A DNA stretch of 64,000 nucleotides from Halostreptopolyspora alba (GCA_003725585.1 RJMB01000018.1:50007-114006); one strand, 5' to 3'; counted from the first letter of the stretch, positions 32,631 to 41,536 are shown. A program made the numbers and translations. Notes: generated by a model not told the origin, from the sequence alone.

Positions 32631-32797
32631 CCGGCTTTTCTTTTGTCTTGGCTCCGCGAGGTCGACGGCTGGCGCCTCCCCGGTTCCGGGTGGTGGCCGG
32701 GGACCGCTAAGCGTACGGTGCCGTGGACGCCCTCAGGGTGCGCGGTTGGACCACGCACCGTCCGGGCGGGTGCCCCGATGGCCAGGGAGTGTCCACG

Positions 32798-33310
32798 GTG
32801 ACGGCGTTCTCGGTGTCGCTGACGGTTCCCACACCGGCGGACCTGTCAGACAGTGAGGCCGAGCTGCGCGCGGAGTTCGAGTACGGCGACGACTACGAGC
32901 AGCGGGTCATGCTGGCCTGCGATCTCCTCGCCGAGACGGACTGCGACTTCCGTGTGCGCGGGTTCGGCGTGTGCTGGCCCGTCGACGTGGGCTATGACCT
33001 TTCCACGTTCCTGGAGGGGCTGCCCGAGCTGCTGGCCGACCTTCGCTCTGGCAGGGAGGGCGTCTGCGACTTCTACGCCCAGGGAACCGAGCGGGTGCTG
33101 CGCTTCTTCCCTGAGGGCGCGTGGGTGCGTATCACCTGCGAGTCGCGAACCGCCTGGGCTCCCGACGCCGGGACGGAGCGGGTCGGCCGCGGGGAGCTGG
33201 AACGGATGCTGGTCGAAACGGCGGTGGCGTTCGGCCGGTCGGTGGGCAACATGGGGCTGTCGATGGCCGGGGAGGAGCCCTTCGCCTCGTGGCGGTGGGG
33301 CCGCGTCTGA
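32798..33310 (+). CDS. Uncharacterised protein
   Basis: About 170 residues. GTG 32798 is eight bases after GGGAG; GTG 32789 is an alternative. The composition is that of a folded acidic protein: FSVSLTVPTPADL, CDFRVRGFGVCWPVDVGYDL, LPELLADLRSGREGVCDFYAQG, and a last helix SVGNMGLSMAGEEPFASW. No family was recognised. It lies alone between the decayed element and the ABC exporter genes. An immunity-type or phage-related origin is possible but unsupported. Confidence 0.65.
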   Translation: MTAFSVSLTVPTPADLSDSEAELRAEFEYGDDYEQRVMLACDLLAETDCDFRVRGFGVCWPVDVGYDLSTFLEGLPELLADLRSGREGVCDFYAQGTERVLRFFPEGAWVRITCESRTAWAPDAGTERVGRGELERMLVETAVAFGRSVGNMGLSMAGEEPFASWRWGRV

Positions 33311-33520
33311 CGGTGAGGGGGCGCCGGAGGCGCGGGGCGGGGCCGTGGGGTGCGGATACCCGTGGCGTTGGCCCTCTTCGGAGAGATGTCCAGCCTGCTG
33401 GACATCGGACTGGCCAGTGCGCGGGATCGTTCGCGGCGGGTGCCGCTCCGTAACGTCGTCCCGACCGCGGTGCGCCACAGCTCACCGCGGGCCAGTACCC
33501 CGGATCCCCGAGGAGCAGCC

Positions 33521-33748
33521 GTGCCGGACCCGTACCGTTTCGACCCCACACCCACCCCGAGTTCGGAACCAACCTCCGGAGGCGGGGTACTGGGCGTGCT
33601 GCTGTGGGTCGTGTTCGTCCTCTGCCTCGCCGTGAACGCCGTCACCTCCCTGACCGGTGCTCCCGTACTGCTGAGCGCGGGGTTCGGCGCGCTCGCCCTC
33701 GCCTCGCTCGTCCTGTTGGTCACCCGGTACGCGCGGGCGCGCCGGTGA
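33521..33748 (+). CDS. Small two-helix membrane protein
   Basis: 75 residues from GTG 33521, seven bases after GAGGAG. A Pro/Ser/Thr-rich cytosolic start of about 22 residues is followed by two hydrophobic helices (GVLGVLLWVVFVLCLAVNAV and VLLSAGFGALALASLVLLV). The TGA stop overlaps the ATG of the ABC ATPase gene by one base. It is therefore the first gene of a three-gene exporter operon and may be an accessory subunit; function unknown. Confidence 0.75.
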   Translation: MPDPYRFDPTPTPSSEPTSGGGVLGVLLWVVFVLCLAVNAVTSLTGAPVLLSAGFGALALASLVLLVTRYARARR

Positions 33749-34521
33749 TGTGGCTACGACGCGGCGCACCGGCCACGACACCAGAACCGTCACCCGAGGC
33801 CGAGCCCCACAGCGCTCTCCTGCTCAACGAGGTCCACCGCCGCTACTCCGACGGCGGCGCGACCGTCACCGCACTGGCCGGGGTGTCGCTGCGGGTGCCA
33901 CGGGGCTCGTTCCTCGCGGTCATGGGGCCGTCCGGGTCCGGCAAGAGCACACTGCTCAACTGCGCCTCCGGGCTGGACACCGTGAGCTCGGGAAGTGTCC
34001 GGATCGGCGGCACCGACACCAGCGCCCTGAAGGAGCCGCGACGAACCCTGTTCCGGCGTGACCGGGTGGGGTTCGTTTTCCAGTCCTACAACCTGGTGCC
34101 CACCCTCACCGCGGAGGACAACATCACCCTCCCGTTGCGCCTGGCGGGCCGCCACCCCGACCGGGCGTGGCTGCGCGGCCTGGTGGAACGTGTGGGGATC
34201 ACCGACCGGTTGCGGCACCGGCCCTCGGAACTGTCCGGCGGACAGCAGCAACGGGTCGCGCTCGTGCGCGCGCTGGCCACCCACCCCGAGATCGTGTTCG
34301 CCGACGAGCCCACGGGGGCGCTCGACGCCCAAGGAGCGCGACGGATCCTGCGGTTGCTCGCTGACGTCGTCCGTGACCTCGGGCAGACGGTCGTCATGGT
34401 GACCCACGACCCCGACGCGGCCGCCCACGCCCACACCACCGCGTCCATGACGGACGGGCGCATCGTGGACGTCCACCCCGCCGCGGCGACGAGACGCTTC
34501 ACCGCTGTCGGGGGAGAGTGA
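33748..34521 (+). CDS. ABC transporter ATP-binding protein (MacB/LolD type)
   Basis: 257 residues. Walker A GPSGSGKST (60-68), Q-loop in FVFQSYNLVPTLTAEDN, signature LSGGQQQR, Walker B IVFADEPTGALD and the H-loop MVTHDPDAAAHA are complete. The sequence pattern places it with ATPases that power FtsX-type permeases (MacB, LolD, FtsE). Start ATG 33748 overlaps the upstream stop by one base. The stop overlaps the permease start by GTGA, so the subunits are coupled. Confidence 0.95.
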   Translation: MWLRRGAPATTPEPSPEAEPHSALLLNEVHRRYSDGGATVTALAGVSLRVPRGSFLAVMGPSGSGKSTLLNCASGLDTVSSGSVRIGGTDTSALKEPRRTLFRRDRVGFVFQSYNLVPTLTAEDNITLPLRLAGRHPDRAWLRGLVERVGITDRLRHRPSELSGGQQQRVALVRALATHPEIVFADEPTGALDAQGARRILRLLADVVRDLGQTVVMVTHDPDAAAHAHTTASMTDGRIVDVHPAAATRRFTAVGGE

Positions 34522-37142
34522 ACCGGGTGTCACCAGAACAGGAACCGGCCGCCCCCTCAGCCAGCCCCTCACCACCCTGGCGAACAGGGCGGCTCGTGTC
34601 ACTGGCGGTGCGGCTGACGCGTGGCCGCCTCAGCGGACTGCTCGCCATTGCCGTGGCGGTCCTGGGCGGGGCCGCGTTCGTCACGGTGGGCGGGGTCCTC
34701 GCCGATACCGGGTTGCGTTCGCACCCGCCTGTGGAGCGCATGCCCGGCGCGGACGCGGTGGTCACGGCACAGCTGGCCCTCCCGCAGCAGGAGGGCCCGG
34801 ACGTCGCGCTGCCGGAGCGGGCCGGGGTCCCCGACACGCTCGTCGAGCGGCTGGAGCGCCTGCCGGAGGTCGCCGAGGCCGCCGGGGACGTTGGCTTCCC
34901 GGCGGCGGTCGTCACCGCCGACGGCGTCGAGTCCGGTTCCGACCCCCGCCCCGCGGGCCGCGTGTGGACCTCGCCCGGGTTGGTGGGGGCGTCCGGGATG
35001 ACGGGGGAGGCCCCACGGGACTCCGGCGACGTGGCCCTGGACACAGAGACGGCGCGGGCCGCGGGGGCGGAGATCGGGGACGAGGTGCGCGTCACCACTG
35101 CGGGCCACACCAGCGAGTACCGCCTCTCGGGCGTGGTGGACACCCCCGCCGTTGGGATTTTCTTCGACGGTGCCACCGCCGCGGACCTCGCCGGGCGCAC
35201 CGATGGTCCACGCGAGGCGACAGTGGATGCGATCGGCCTGCGCGCGGCCCCGGAAGTCTCCAGCGAAGCACTGGCCGAGACGGTCCGCACCCGGATCGAG
35301 GGGGAGGACGGCACGGACGCCGTGGTCCACACCGGTGCCGCGCGTGGCGACGCCGAGATCCCCGAGGTGTCCGTCGCGCGCGCGGCGTTGGTGGGGCTCG
35401 CCGGTTCGCTCGGCGGGGTCGTGCTGCTCGTCATCGGGTTCGTCGTCGCGGGGGCCGTGTCGGTCTCCGTCGCCGCGCAGCGTCGGGACCTGGCCCTGGT
35501 TCGGGCGGTCGGCGCGACACCGCGCCAGATCCGCCGTCTGGTGGCCGTGCCCACTGTGCTGACCGCGCTGGGGACCCTGCCGTTCGGGATCGCGGCGGGA
35601 TACCCGCTGGCCGGCCGGCTGTACACCATGCTCGCCGGGCTCGGCGTGATCCCCACCGAGCTGCCGGTGCGCTTCGGGGCGCTGCCCGCCGTGGCCACGG
35701 CGGTGCTGTTGCCCGGTGCCGTGTGGCTGGCGGCGGTGGCCGCGTCGTGGCGCACCGCCGGGGCGACACCGGTCGACGCGCTCGCGGAGACCGTGGCGGA
35801 ACCGCGCGCGCCCCGACCGTGGCGCGTCCGGGCGGGTGCGGCCCTGCTGTTGGCGTCAACGGCGCTGGCCGTTCCGCCGCTGCTGGTCCGTTCCGAGGCG
35901 GGAATAGTCGGAACGGCGACGGGGAGCCTCGTGGCGGTCATCGGCCTCGCCCTGGTCGGCCCGACCCTGGTCCGGGCGGTGAGCGGGGCGCTCGCGCGTC
36001 GGCTGCCCGCCAGGACCTCCCCCCTGACCTGGCTCGCGGTGCACAACCTGCACGGCCACTCCCACCGGGTGGCGGGCGCGGTGGTGGCGCTGGCCATGGC
36101 GGTCGCGCTCACCCTCGGCCAGTGCTACGCGCACACCACTGTTCTCGTGGCCACGGAGAGGCAGCACGCGGACAGCACCCTGGCCGACTACCGGGTGACC
36201 GCGCCCGAGATCGGGGGAGTTCCCGACGCCGTGGTCGCCACGCTCCGGGACTCCCCGGAGGTGACCGCCGCGGTCACCAGCACCCCGACATCCGTCGTGT
36301 GGCGCTATCGGGAGCTGGGGGTGGGGGAGGTGATCCTGGAACGGCACCCCGCCCGTGCCCTGGGGCCAGGCGCGGACGAGGTGCTCGATCTCGGGGTCAC
36401 AGCGGGCGACATGGGGCGGCTGGCCGGTGAGACGGTCGCGCTCGGCGAGTCCTTCGCCCGCCTTCGTGGGGTGGGGCTCGGCGATCGTGTCACCTTTCAC
36501 ATGGGCGACGGCGCCGAGGTCCGCGCCGACGTGGTCGCGCTCTACGAACACGAGCTCGGCCACGAGCCGGTCGTGCTGTCCCGGGATCTCGCGGTTGGGC
36601 ACGTCACCGGCGCCCCGGACACCAGCCTGCTGGTGCGCGCGGACCCGGCTGACGGCGCCGACAGGCCCGAGCACCTCATCGGGGGTGTCGCGGACCACCC
36701 CGGTGTCGAGGTCGAGACCGTCGCCGCGACGGACCGCCCGTCTGGCGGTATCCGCGACGTCCCCCCGAACGTGGCGATCAACGTTGTCGTGTTGCTGGCG
36801 TTGCTCGGCTACGTGTTGCTGTCGGTGGCGAACCGGCTGGCCGCCCAGACCCTACAGCGGGGTACGGAGGTGGACACGCTGCGCTCGCTCGGTATGACGC
36901 CGGGCCAGACCCGGTCGCTGCTGCGCCGCGAGGCCGCCATGATCGCCGTGGGGGCGGTCGGTGCCGGTGCGCTGGCGGCCGCGGTGCCGCTCGCGCTGGC
37001 CGGGATCGGGTTTCTCGGTCGGCCGTGGCCCGGCGGCCCGGGGTGGCTGTTGCCCGCCACGGCGCTCACGGTCGCGCTGCTCGCGTGGCTGAGTGTGGAG
37101 CTTCCGGGCCGGCGGCTGGCCGCGCGCGCCACGCGACGGTGA
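34518..37142 (+). CDS. FtsX-family ABC transporter permease
   Basis: 874 residues with the duplicated FtsX layout. Helix 1 is at about 35-58, then an outer domain of about 250 residues. A three-helix FtsX block follows near 295-425 (SVSVAAQRRDLALVRAVGATPRQIRRL), then a middle block of helices. A second outer domain and a second FtsX block come near 745-860 (EVDTLRSLGMTPGQTRSLLRREAAMI). Such permeases drive export or mechanotransmission with their ATPase rather than import. Substrate unknown; related operons are often linked to antimicrobial peptide or envelope stress. Confidence 0.92.
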   Translation: MNRVSPEQEPAAPSASPSPPWRTGRLVSLAVRLTRGRLSGLLAIAVAVLGGAAFVTVGGVLADTGLRSHPPVERMPGADAVVTAQLALPQQEGPDVALPERAGVPDTLVERLERLPEVAEAAGDVGFPAAVVTADGVESGSDPRPAGRVWTSPGLVGASGMTGEAPRDSGDVALDTETARAAGAEIGDEVRVTTAGHTSEYRLSGVVDTPAVGIFFDGATAADLAGRTDGPREATVDAIGLRAAPEVSSEALAETVRTRIEGEDGTDAVVHTGAARGDAEIPEVSVARAALVGLAGSLGGVVLLVIGFVVAGAVSVSVAAQRRDLALVRAVGATPRQIRRLVAVPTVLTALGTLPFGIAAGYPLAGRLYTMLAGLGVIPTELPVRFGALPAVATAVLLPGAVWLAAVAASWRTAGATPVDALAETVAEPRAPRPWRVRAGAALLLASTALAVPPLLVRSEAGIVGTATGSLVAVIGLALVGPTLVRAVSGALARRLPARTSPLTWLAVHNLHGHSHRVAGAVVALAMAVALTLGQCYAHTTVLVATERQHADSTLADYRVTAPEIGGVPDAVVATLRDSPEVTAAVTSTPTSVVWRYRELGVGEVILERHPARALGPGADEVLDLGVTAGDMGRLAGETVALGESFARLRGVGLGDRVTFHMGDGAEVRADVVALYEHELGHEPVVLSRDLAVGHVTGAPDTSLLVRADPADGADRPEHLIGGVADHPGVEVETVAATDRPSGGIRDVPPNVAINVVVLLALLGYVLLSVANRLAAQTLQRGTEVDTLRSLGMTPGQTRSLLRREAAMIAVGAVGAGALAAAVPLALAGIGFLGRPWPGGPGWLLPATALTVALLAWLSVELPGRRLAARATRR

Positions 37143-37147
37143 CCCAC

Positions 37148-37185
37148 TTGACAATCACTTAGCAAATTAGCAAACTCCCTAATTA
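37148..37185 (+). promoter_or_regulatory. Promoter and tandem operator of the ArsR gene
   Basis: TTGACA lies at 37148-37153. A perfect tandem pair of TTAGCAAA (37159-37174) overlaps the expected -10 position (CAAACT at 37171-37176, 17-base spacing). A looser dyad CTCC...GGAG (37175-37191) spans the start codon. No ribosome site precedes the ATG at 37186, so transcription probably begins at or near it, giving a leaderless mRNA. The repeats are good candidates for autoregulation by the encoded ArsR protein. Confidence 0.6.
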
Positions 37186-37485
37186 ATGGAGGTCGAGGTT
37201 CTCAAGGCGCTGGCCAGTCAGCGGCGGCTACGGATTCTGGAGTGGCTGCGCGACCCGGTCGCGCACTTCCCGCCACAGGCGGATGGGGATCTGGAAACCG
37301 ACGGTGTGTGCGGCGTTCTGATCGCCCAGAAGCTGGGGGTCAGTCAGCCGACGGCTGGTGAGCATCTGAGGGTGCTCGTCGCGGCACGGCTGATCGAGGC
37401 GAAGCGGATCAAACAGTGGGTGTTCTACCGGCGCGACGAGGGCCGGATCAGGGAAGTCAAACAATCCTTCCAACGTGACTGGTGA
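37186..37485 (+). CDS. ArsR-family transcriptional regulator
   Basis: 99-residue winged helix protein. LKALASQRRLRILEWLRDP is the typical first helices, IAQKLGVSQPTAGEHLRVLVAARLIEAKR is the recognition helix and wing start, and QWVFYRRDEGRI is the wing. One Cys (GVCGVLIAQ) gives no metal-site pair, so it may sense something other than a metal. It lies 43 bases after the ABC permease and may regulate itself or that exporter. It is followed six bases later by the YbaK gene. Confidence 0.88.
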   Translation: MEVEVLKALASQRRLRILEWLRDPVAHFPPQADGDLETDGVCGVLIAQKLGVSQPTAGEHLRVLVAARLIEAKRIKQWVFYRRDEGRIREVKQSFQRDW

Positions 37486-37491
37486 TGGGAC

Positions 37492-38052
37492 GTGTCTGAG
37501 GAACGCGCCGGTGTGGGGACGTATGAGCGACTGGTCGAGATGCTGGACGCTCACGGCGCCTCGTATCGAATGATCGACCACGCCCCGGAGGGTGGGACGG
37601 AACTGGTCAGCCGGCTGCGTGGTCACTCGGTGCGGCAGGCTGCCAAGTGTGTCGTCGTGTTGGTCAGGCTGGACAGGAAGGCACGGAAGTACGTGCTGGT
37701 GGTGGTCCCCGGTCACGTCCGCGTGGACCTGGGAGCGCTGAAGACCCTCTACCACGGGCGCTACGCCGGGTTCGCCGACAACGAGACGGCCGAACGGCTG
37801 GCGGGCAGCGTCAGCGGCACGATCCTGCCGTTCACCTTCACGGACGAACTCGAACTCGTCGTGGACCCCCTGCTGCTACGGCACGACGAGATCTTCTTCA
37901 ACGCCGCGCGCCTGGACCGCTCTCTGGCGCTGCCGACCGAGGAGTACCGACGGATCGCCCAACCCAGGGTGCGCTCGGTCGCCCAGCTTCCGGCCGAACC
38001 CGCCAACAACGGGCGCTGGGAAGCGGAGGCCACTCGCGGGGTGAGCCACTGA
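37492..38052 (+). CDS. YbaK/EbsC-family aminoacyl-tRNA deacylase
   Basis: 186 residues of the YbaK/ProX editing fold, which hydrolyses mischarged tRNAs such as Cys-tRNA-Pro. The block SVRQAAKCVVVLVRLDRKARKYVLVVVPG contains the conserved Lys of the active site region. GTILPFTFTDELELVVDPLLL matches the conserved Gly-x-x-x-Pro strand, and EIFFNAARLDRSLALPTEEY the last part. GTG 37492 start after GATGGGA. Probably transcribed with the ArsR gene. The exact tRNA substrate cannot be told. Confidence 0.85.
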   Translation: MSEERAGVGTYERLVEMLDAHGASYRMIDHAPEGGTELVSRLRGHSVRQAAKCVVVLVRLDRKARKYVLVVVPGHVRVDLGALKTLYHGRYAGFADNETAERLAGSVSGTILPFTFTDELELVVDPLLLRHDEIFFNAARLDRSLALPTEEYRRIAQPRVRSVAQLPAEPANNGRWEAEATRGVSH

Positions 38053-38068
38053 GACACCCCCGCACCGG

Positions 38069-38707
38069 CTACCCGCCGAGGTGGGCCAGCACGGCCAGGA
38101 CCCGGCGGTGCCCCGCGTCCTCCGCCGCGAGGTCCAACTTGGTGAAGATGCGCCCGACGTGCTTGTGCACGGCCCCCTCGGTCACCACCAGGCGCTGCGC
38201 GATCTCCCCGTTACCCAACCCTTCGGCCATCAGGGCCAGGACCTCGCGTTCGCGCGGGGTGAGCCGGGACAGCGGGTCCTCCTTGCGCGTCAGCAACTGG
38301 CGTACCACCTCGGGGTCGACGGCCGTGCCGCCGTCGGCGACCCGGTTCAGGGCGTCGAGGAACTCCTCGACCCGGGCGACCCGGTCCTTGAGGAGGTAGC
38401 CCACACCCCGCGCCCCGTCGGTGAACAGCTCGGTGGCGTAGATCGCCTCCACGTACTGGGAGAAGACCAGCACGGCCAGGTCGGGGCGGGACCGGCGTGC
38501 CCGGATCGCCGCGCGCAGCCCCTCCTCGCGGTACGTGGGTGGCAGCCGCACATCCACGATCACGAGGTCCGGACGGTGCAGGTCGACGGACTCGACCAGC
38601 TCGCCGGCGTCGCCCAGCACCGCCACCACCTCGTGCCCGGACGTGGTGAGCAGCAGTTTCACCCCTTCGGCCAGGACCGCGTTGTCCTCCACGATCAGGA
38701 CGCGCAC
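38069..38707 (-). CDS. LuxR-type response regulator
   Basis: 212 residues (NarL/FixJ family). The receiver domain has the acidic pair in VLIVEDNAVL, the phospho-acceptor Asp in LVIVDVRLPP, and the Lys in GYLLKDRV. The C-terminal LuxR HTH is LSRLTPREREVLALMAEGLGNGEIAQRLVVTEGAVHKHVGRIF (positions about 148-190). GTG start overlaps the sensor kinase end by 13 bases, so the pair is coupled. It converges with the YbaK gene. Confidence 0.93.
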   Translation of the reverse strand: MRVLIVEDNAVLAEGVKLLLTTSGHEVVAVLGDAGELVESVDLHRPDLVIVDVRLPPTYREEGLRAAIRARRSRPDLAVLVFSQYVEAIYATELFTDGARGVGYLLKDRVARVEEFLDALNRVADGGTAVDPEVVRQLLTRKEDPLSRLTPREREVLALMAEGLGNGEIAQRLVVTEGAVHKHVGRIFTKLDLAAEDAGHRRVLAVLAHLGG

Positions 38708-39939
38708 GGCAGCTCCACCTCGATCACGGTCGGCCCACCCGCGGGGCTGGACACCGAGATCGTGCCGTCCAGTGCCGCCACCCGGCGCCGGATGCCGTTG
38801 ATCCCGGTGCCGTCCGCGCCTTCCGCCCCGCCGGTTCCGTTGTCGTGGATCCCGACGCGCAGGGTCTGGCCGAGGCGTTCGAGTCGTACCTCGGCCGAGG
38901 TCGCGCCGGAGTGTCTGGTCACGTTGGTGAGCGCCTCGGCGACACCGAAGTACGCCGCGGCCTCCACCGCCGCGGGAAGGGTCCCCAACTCCCCCACCCG
39001 GACGTGGGTGGGTACCGCGCACCGGGACCCCAACGCCGAAACGGCGCCACCGAGGCCACGGTCGGCCAGTACCGGCGGATACATCGTCCGTATGACGTCG
39101 CGCAGCTCGGTCATGGCGTCCTCAGCGCTGCCGCGCGCCTCCCGCAGCAGCCGCGCCGCCTGGTCGGGGTCGTCGGTAACCACCCGCTCGGCGAGCCCCA
39201 CACGCATCGCCAGGGTCACGAGCTGGGCCTGGGCACCGTCGTGCAGGTCCCGCTCGATCCTGCGCAGCTCGGCACCGTGCGCCTGGAGCGCCTCGGCCCG
39301 GGTGTGGGAGAGCTCCTCGACGCGTTCGGTGAGCCGGTCGGCGCGCAGCTCCGCCTCGGAGGGGGAGAGCAGCCGCGCGGTCAGCCGGGCGTACCCACCG
39401 GCCAGGGGCGGGGCGGCCCACAGGAACACCGCCGCGAACGCCACGATCTCCGCCAGCCCGCCCCCCAGGGCGACCCCCCAACCGTGCGCCGGCACACCCA
39501 GGAAGGTCAACGGCTCGGGCATCGCCCACCACACCGCCAGCTTCCCGAGCGCGCTGGGCACTCCCAGCACAGCCACCAGGCCGACCATGCCGGCCAGCGT
39601 GCCCAGCGGCGCGTGCGCGAGGAGCCAGCGCACCGACCGTGACGTCGCCGGGTCGTCCAGCGTGTGGCGCAATCGCCGCCGCCACCCCGTCGGAGGTGGG
39701 GCCTCGGGCCACGGAGGACGCTCGGCGCCGGTGTACTCGCACGCCTCGCGGTGCTCCCACGCGGCCCAGCGTCGGACGCCCTCCAGGGCGTGAGGAGGCA
39801 GCGGGACCCCGAGACCGCCGAGTGGGATGGCCATGGCGCACAGCGCCAGCACTGGCAGCGCCACCATCGCCGCCAGTCCGGTCGCGAACGCGCGCAGCAG
39901 GTAGCGGGCGGCGCGCCATCCGCGGACCAGCATGTTCAT
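38695..39939 (-). CDS. Sensor histidine kinase (HisKA_3 family)
   Basis: 414 residues from ATG 39939; the frame upstream of it is not coding. About four transmembrane helices occupy two pairs (ATGLAAMVALPVLALCAMAI; LGTLAGMVGLVAVLGVP; IVAFAAVFLWAAPPLAGGY). The dimerisation domain has the phospho-His in ERDLHDGAQAQLVTLAMR. The ATPase domain shows EALTNVTRHSGATSAEV and HDNGTGG with GINGIRRRVAALDG. No separate sensor domain outside the membrane, so it likely senses membrane or antibiotic stress. It may govern the nearby exporter, an inference from distance only. Confidence 0.92.
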   Translation of the reverse strand: MNMLVRGWRAARYLLRAFATGLAAMVALPVLALCAMAIPLGGLGVPLPPHALEGVRRWAAWEHREACEYTGAERPPWPEAPPPTGWRRRLRHTLDDPATSRSVRWLLAHAPLGTLAGMVGLVAVLGVPSALGKLAVWWAMPEPLTFLGVPAHGWGVALGGGLAEIVAFAAVFLWAAPPLAGGYARLTARLLSPSEAELRADRLTERVEELSHTRAEALQAHGAELRRIERDLHDGAQAQLVTLAMRVGLAERVVTDDPDQAARLLREARGSAEDAMTELRDVIRTMYPPVLADRGLGGAVSALGSRCAVPTHVRVGELGTLPAAVEAAAYFGVAEALTNVTRHSGATSAEVRLERLGQTLRVGIHDNGTGGAEGADGTGINGIRRRVAALDGTISVSSPAGGPTVIEVELPCAS

Positions 39940-40081
39940 ACCCCCTGGGAGAACGGGTGACCACTCTATTCTCCCGTATTCCGCCACCGCGCCGCGTGGT
40001 CCGGGCGGTGGGATCGGGGGGTCAAGGGAGTTGGGCCAGCTCCGCCTCGATCTCGTCGGCGCGGGGTCTTTCGCACCAATC

Positions 40082-40095
40082 GGAAAGCGCTTACC
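40082..40095. promoter_or_regulatory. LacI-type operator upstream of pectate lyase gene
   Basis: GGAAAGCGCTTACC is an inverted repeat around a central AGCGCT, 61 bases before the pectate lyase start. It fits the CG-centred operator shape used by LacI-family sugar regulators in actinomycetes. No LacI gene lies in the window, so regulation in trans is inferred. Confidence 0.5.
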
Positions 40096-40156
40096 ATGGC
40101 TGGGCGCGGCCGACCGCGACGGGGGACGCACCGTCACCGATGGAGAGGACACCCAC

Positions 40157-41446
40157 GTGAACAGAGCCGCCGGGCTCGTTGCCGTCGCCGCAGGCGCGGC
40201 ACTGGTCGCCACAACACTGCCCGCCACCGCCGCCCCGCACTCCCCATCCGGTCGCGACCTCGGGCGGGAGACGCTGGGAGACAACGACGGCTGGGCGTCC
40301 GCGGAGGGAGGCACCACCGGAGGCGCCGAGGCCACCGAGGACAACGTCGTCACCGTCGACACCTGGGCGCGGCTGAAGGAGGCGGTCCGGGGCGACGAAC
40401 CCAAGATCGTCCGTGTCGAGGGCCACATCAGTGCCATGACCGACGCTGACGGCGGCGCCCTCAGCTGCTCCGACTTCAACGACCCCGAATACGACTGGGA
40501 CGACTACGTCGCCGAGTACGACCCCGAGCACTGGGACGGCCGTGCCGAGGGGCCGCTGGAGGACGCCCGCGTGCGCTCCTACGAGGAACACCGCGAACAC
40601 GTGCTGCTGCGCCCCGGCTCCAACACCACCATCGTGGGCTCGGGCGACGCCTCCATTAGCGACGGTGGTGTCCTGCTGGAGAGCGTCGACAACGTCATCC
40701 TGCGCAACCTGGGCATCCACGACGCCTACGACTGCTTCCCCGAGTGGCTCGGTGACGAGTGGGACGCCCAGTACGACAACATCGAGGTGTCCCGCAGCGA
40801 GCACGTGTGGCTGGACCACCTCACCCTCACCGACGGCGACACCCCCGACAGCGAACTCGACGAGGTGTACGGCGAGCAGGTGGACCGGCACGACGGGATC
40901 ATGGACATCGTGCGCGCCAGCGACTTGGTGACGGCGTCCTGGAACAGCTTCGAGGGCCACGACAAGTCGATGCTGTGGGGCAACACCGACAGCGAGGAAT
41001 ACGACGAGTGGGACGAGCTGCGGATCACGCTGCACCACAACGACATCACGAACCTCAGCCAGCGCGCCCCGCGGGTGCGCTACGGGCAGGTGCACGTGTA
41101 CAACAACCTCTACACCCACGAGAGGCACGCCGACTACCCCTATCTGTACTCGTGGGGCGCCGGCGTGGAGTCGCGGATCCACGCCCAGAACAACTACTTC
41201 CATCTGGCCGACGACATCGGCGCGGGTGAGGTCATTCACTCCTGGGGCGGCACCTCGCTGTACGAGGAGGGCAGCGTCCTCAACGGCAGGCCGACCGACC
41301 TGCTGGCCGCCTACAACGAGGCCAACCCCGACAACCAGCTGGACAGTGACGTGGGCTGGACCCCCGAGCACCACGAGACCATCCACCCGACGTGGGCGGT
41401 GCCCGGCCTGGTCCACGCCAGGGCCGGGGCCGGCGGGCTCGGCTGA
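40157..41446 (+). CDS. Secreted pectate lyase (PL1 family)
   Basis: 429 residues with signal peptide (VAVAAGAALVATTLPATAA). The parallel beta-helix of polysaccharide lyase family 1 is seen from NVVTVDTWARLKEAV onward. The calcium and catalytic region has HDGIMDIVRASDLVTASWN, then FEGHDKSMLWG. The substrate Arg lies in RAPRVRYGQVHVYNNLY. It cleaves polygalacturonate outside the cell by beta-elimination. The protein is unusually rich in Asp and Glu, as in salt-adapted secreted enzymes. GTG start after GGAGAGGA. Confidence 0.93.
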   Translation: MNRAAGLVAVAAGAALVATTLPATAAPHSPSGRDLGRETLGDNDGWASAEGGTTGGAEATEDNVVTVDTWARLKEAVRGDEPKIVRVEGHISAMTDADGGALSCSDFNDPEYDWDDYVAEYDPEHWDGRAEGPLEDARVRSYEEHREHVLLRPGSNTTIVGSGDASISDGGVLLESVDNVILRNLGIHDAYDCFPEWLGDEWDAQYDNIEVSRSEHVWLDHLTLTDGDTPDSELDEVYGEQVDRHDGIMDIVRASDLVTASWNSFEGHDKSMLWGNTDSEEYDEWDELRITLHHNDITNLSQRAPRVRYGQVHVYNNLYTHERHADYPYLYSWGAGVESRIHAQNNYFHLADDIGAGEVIHSWGGTSLYEEGSVLNGRPTDLLAAYNEANPDNQLDSDVGWTPEHHETIHPTWAVPGLVHARAGAGGLG

Positions 41447-41463
41447 GGACTCCCCTCCGAGCG

Positions 41464-41536
41464 GCGCCGCCCCTCCCTCCACGACCCCTGGGGAGGGGCG
41501 GCGCGGCCGCGTTCCCGGTGACGGGGAACGCGGCCG
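41464..41536. terminator. Double hairpin between convergent genes
   Basis: A 14-bp perfect stem (41464-41477 with 41491-41504) is followed directly by a 13-bp perfect stem (41504-41516 with 41524-41536). They separate the convergent pectate lyase and HEAT-repeat genes and should stop transcription from both sides. Confidence 0.75.

Noticed and set aside
30945..32800. Duplicated tRNA 3' end marking an attachment site
   Set aside because: Scanning downstream of tRNA-Ser(CGA) I found no second copy of its TTCGAATCCCACCTCC end.
41504..41536. Inverted repeat as insertion-sequence end
   Set aside because: It is a hairpin between convergent genes, with no transposase or target duplication nearby.
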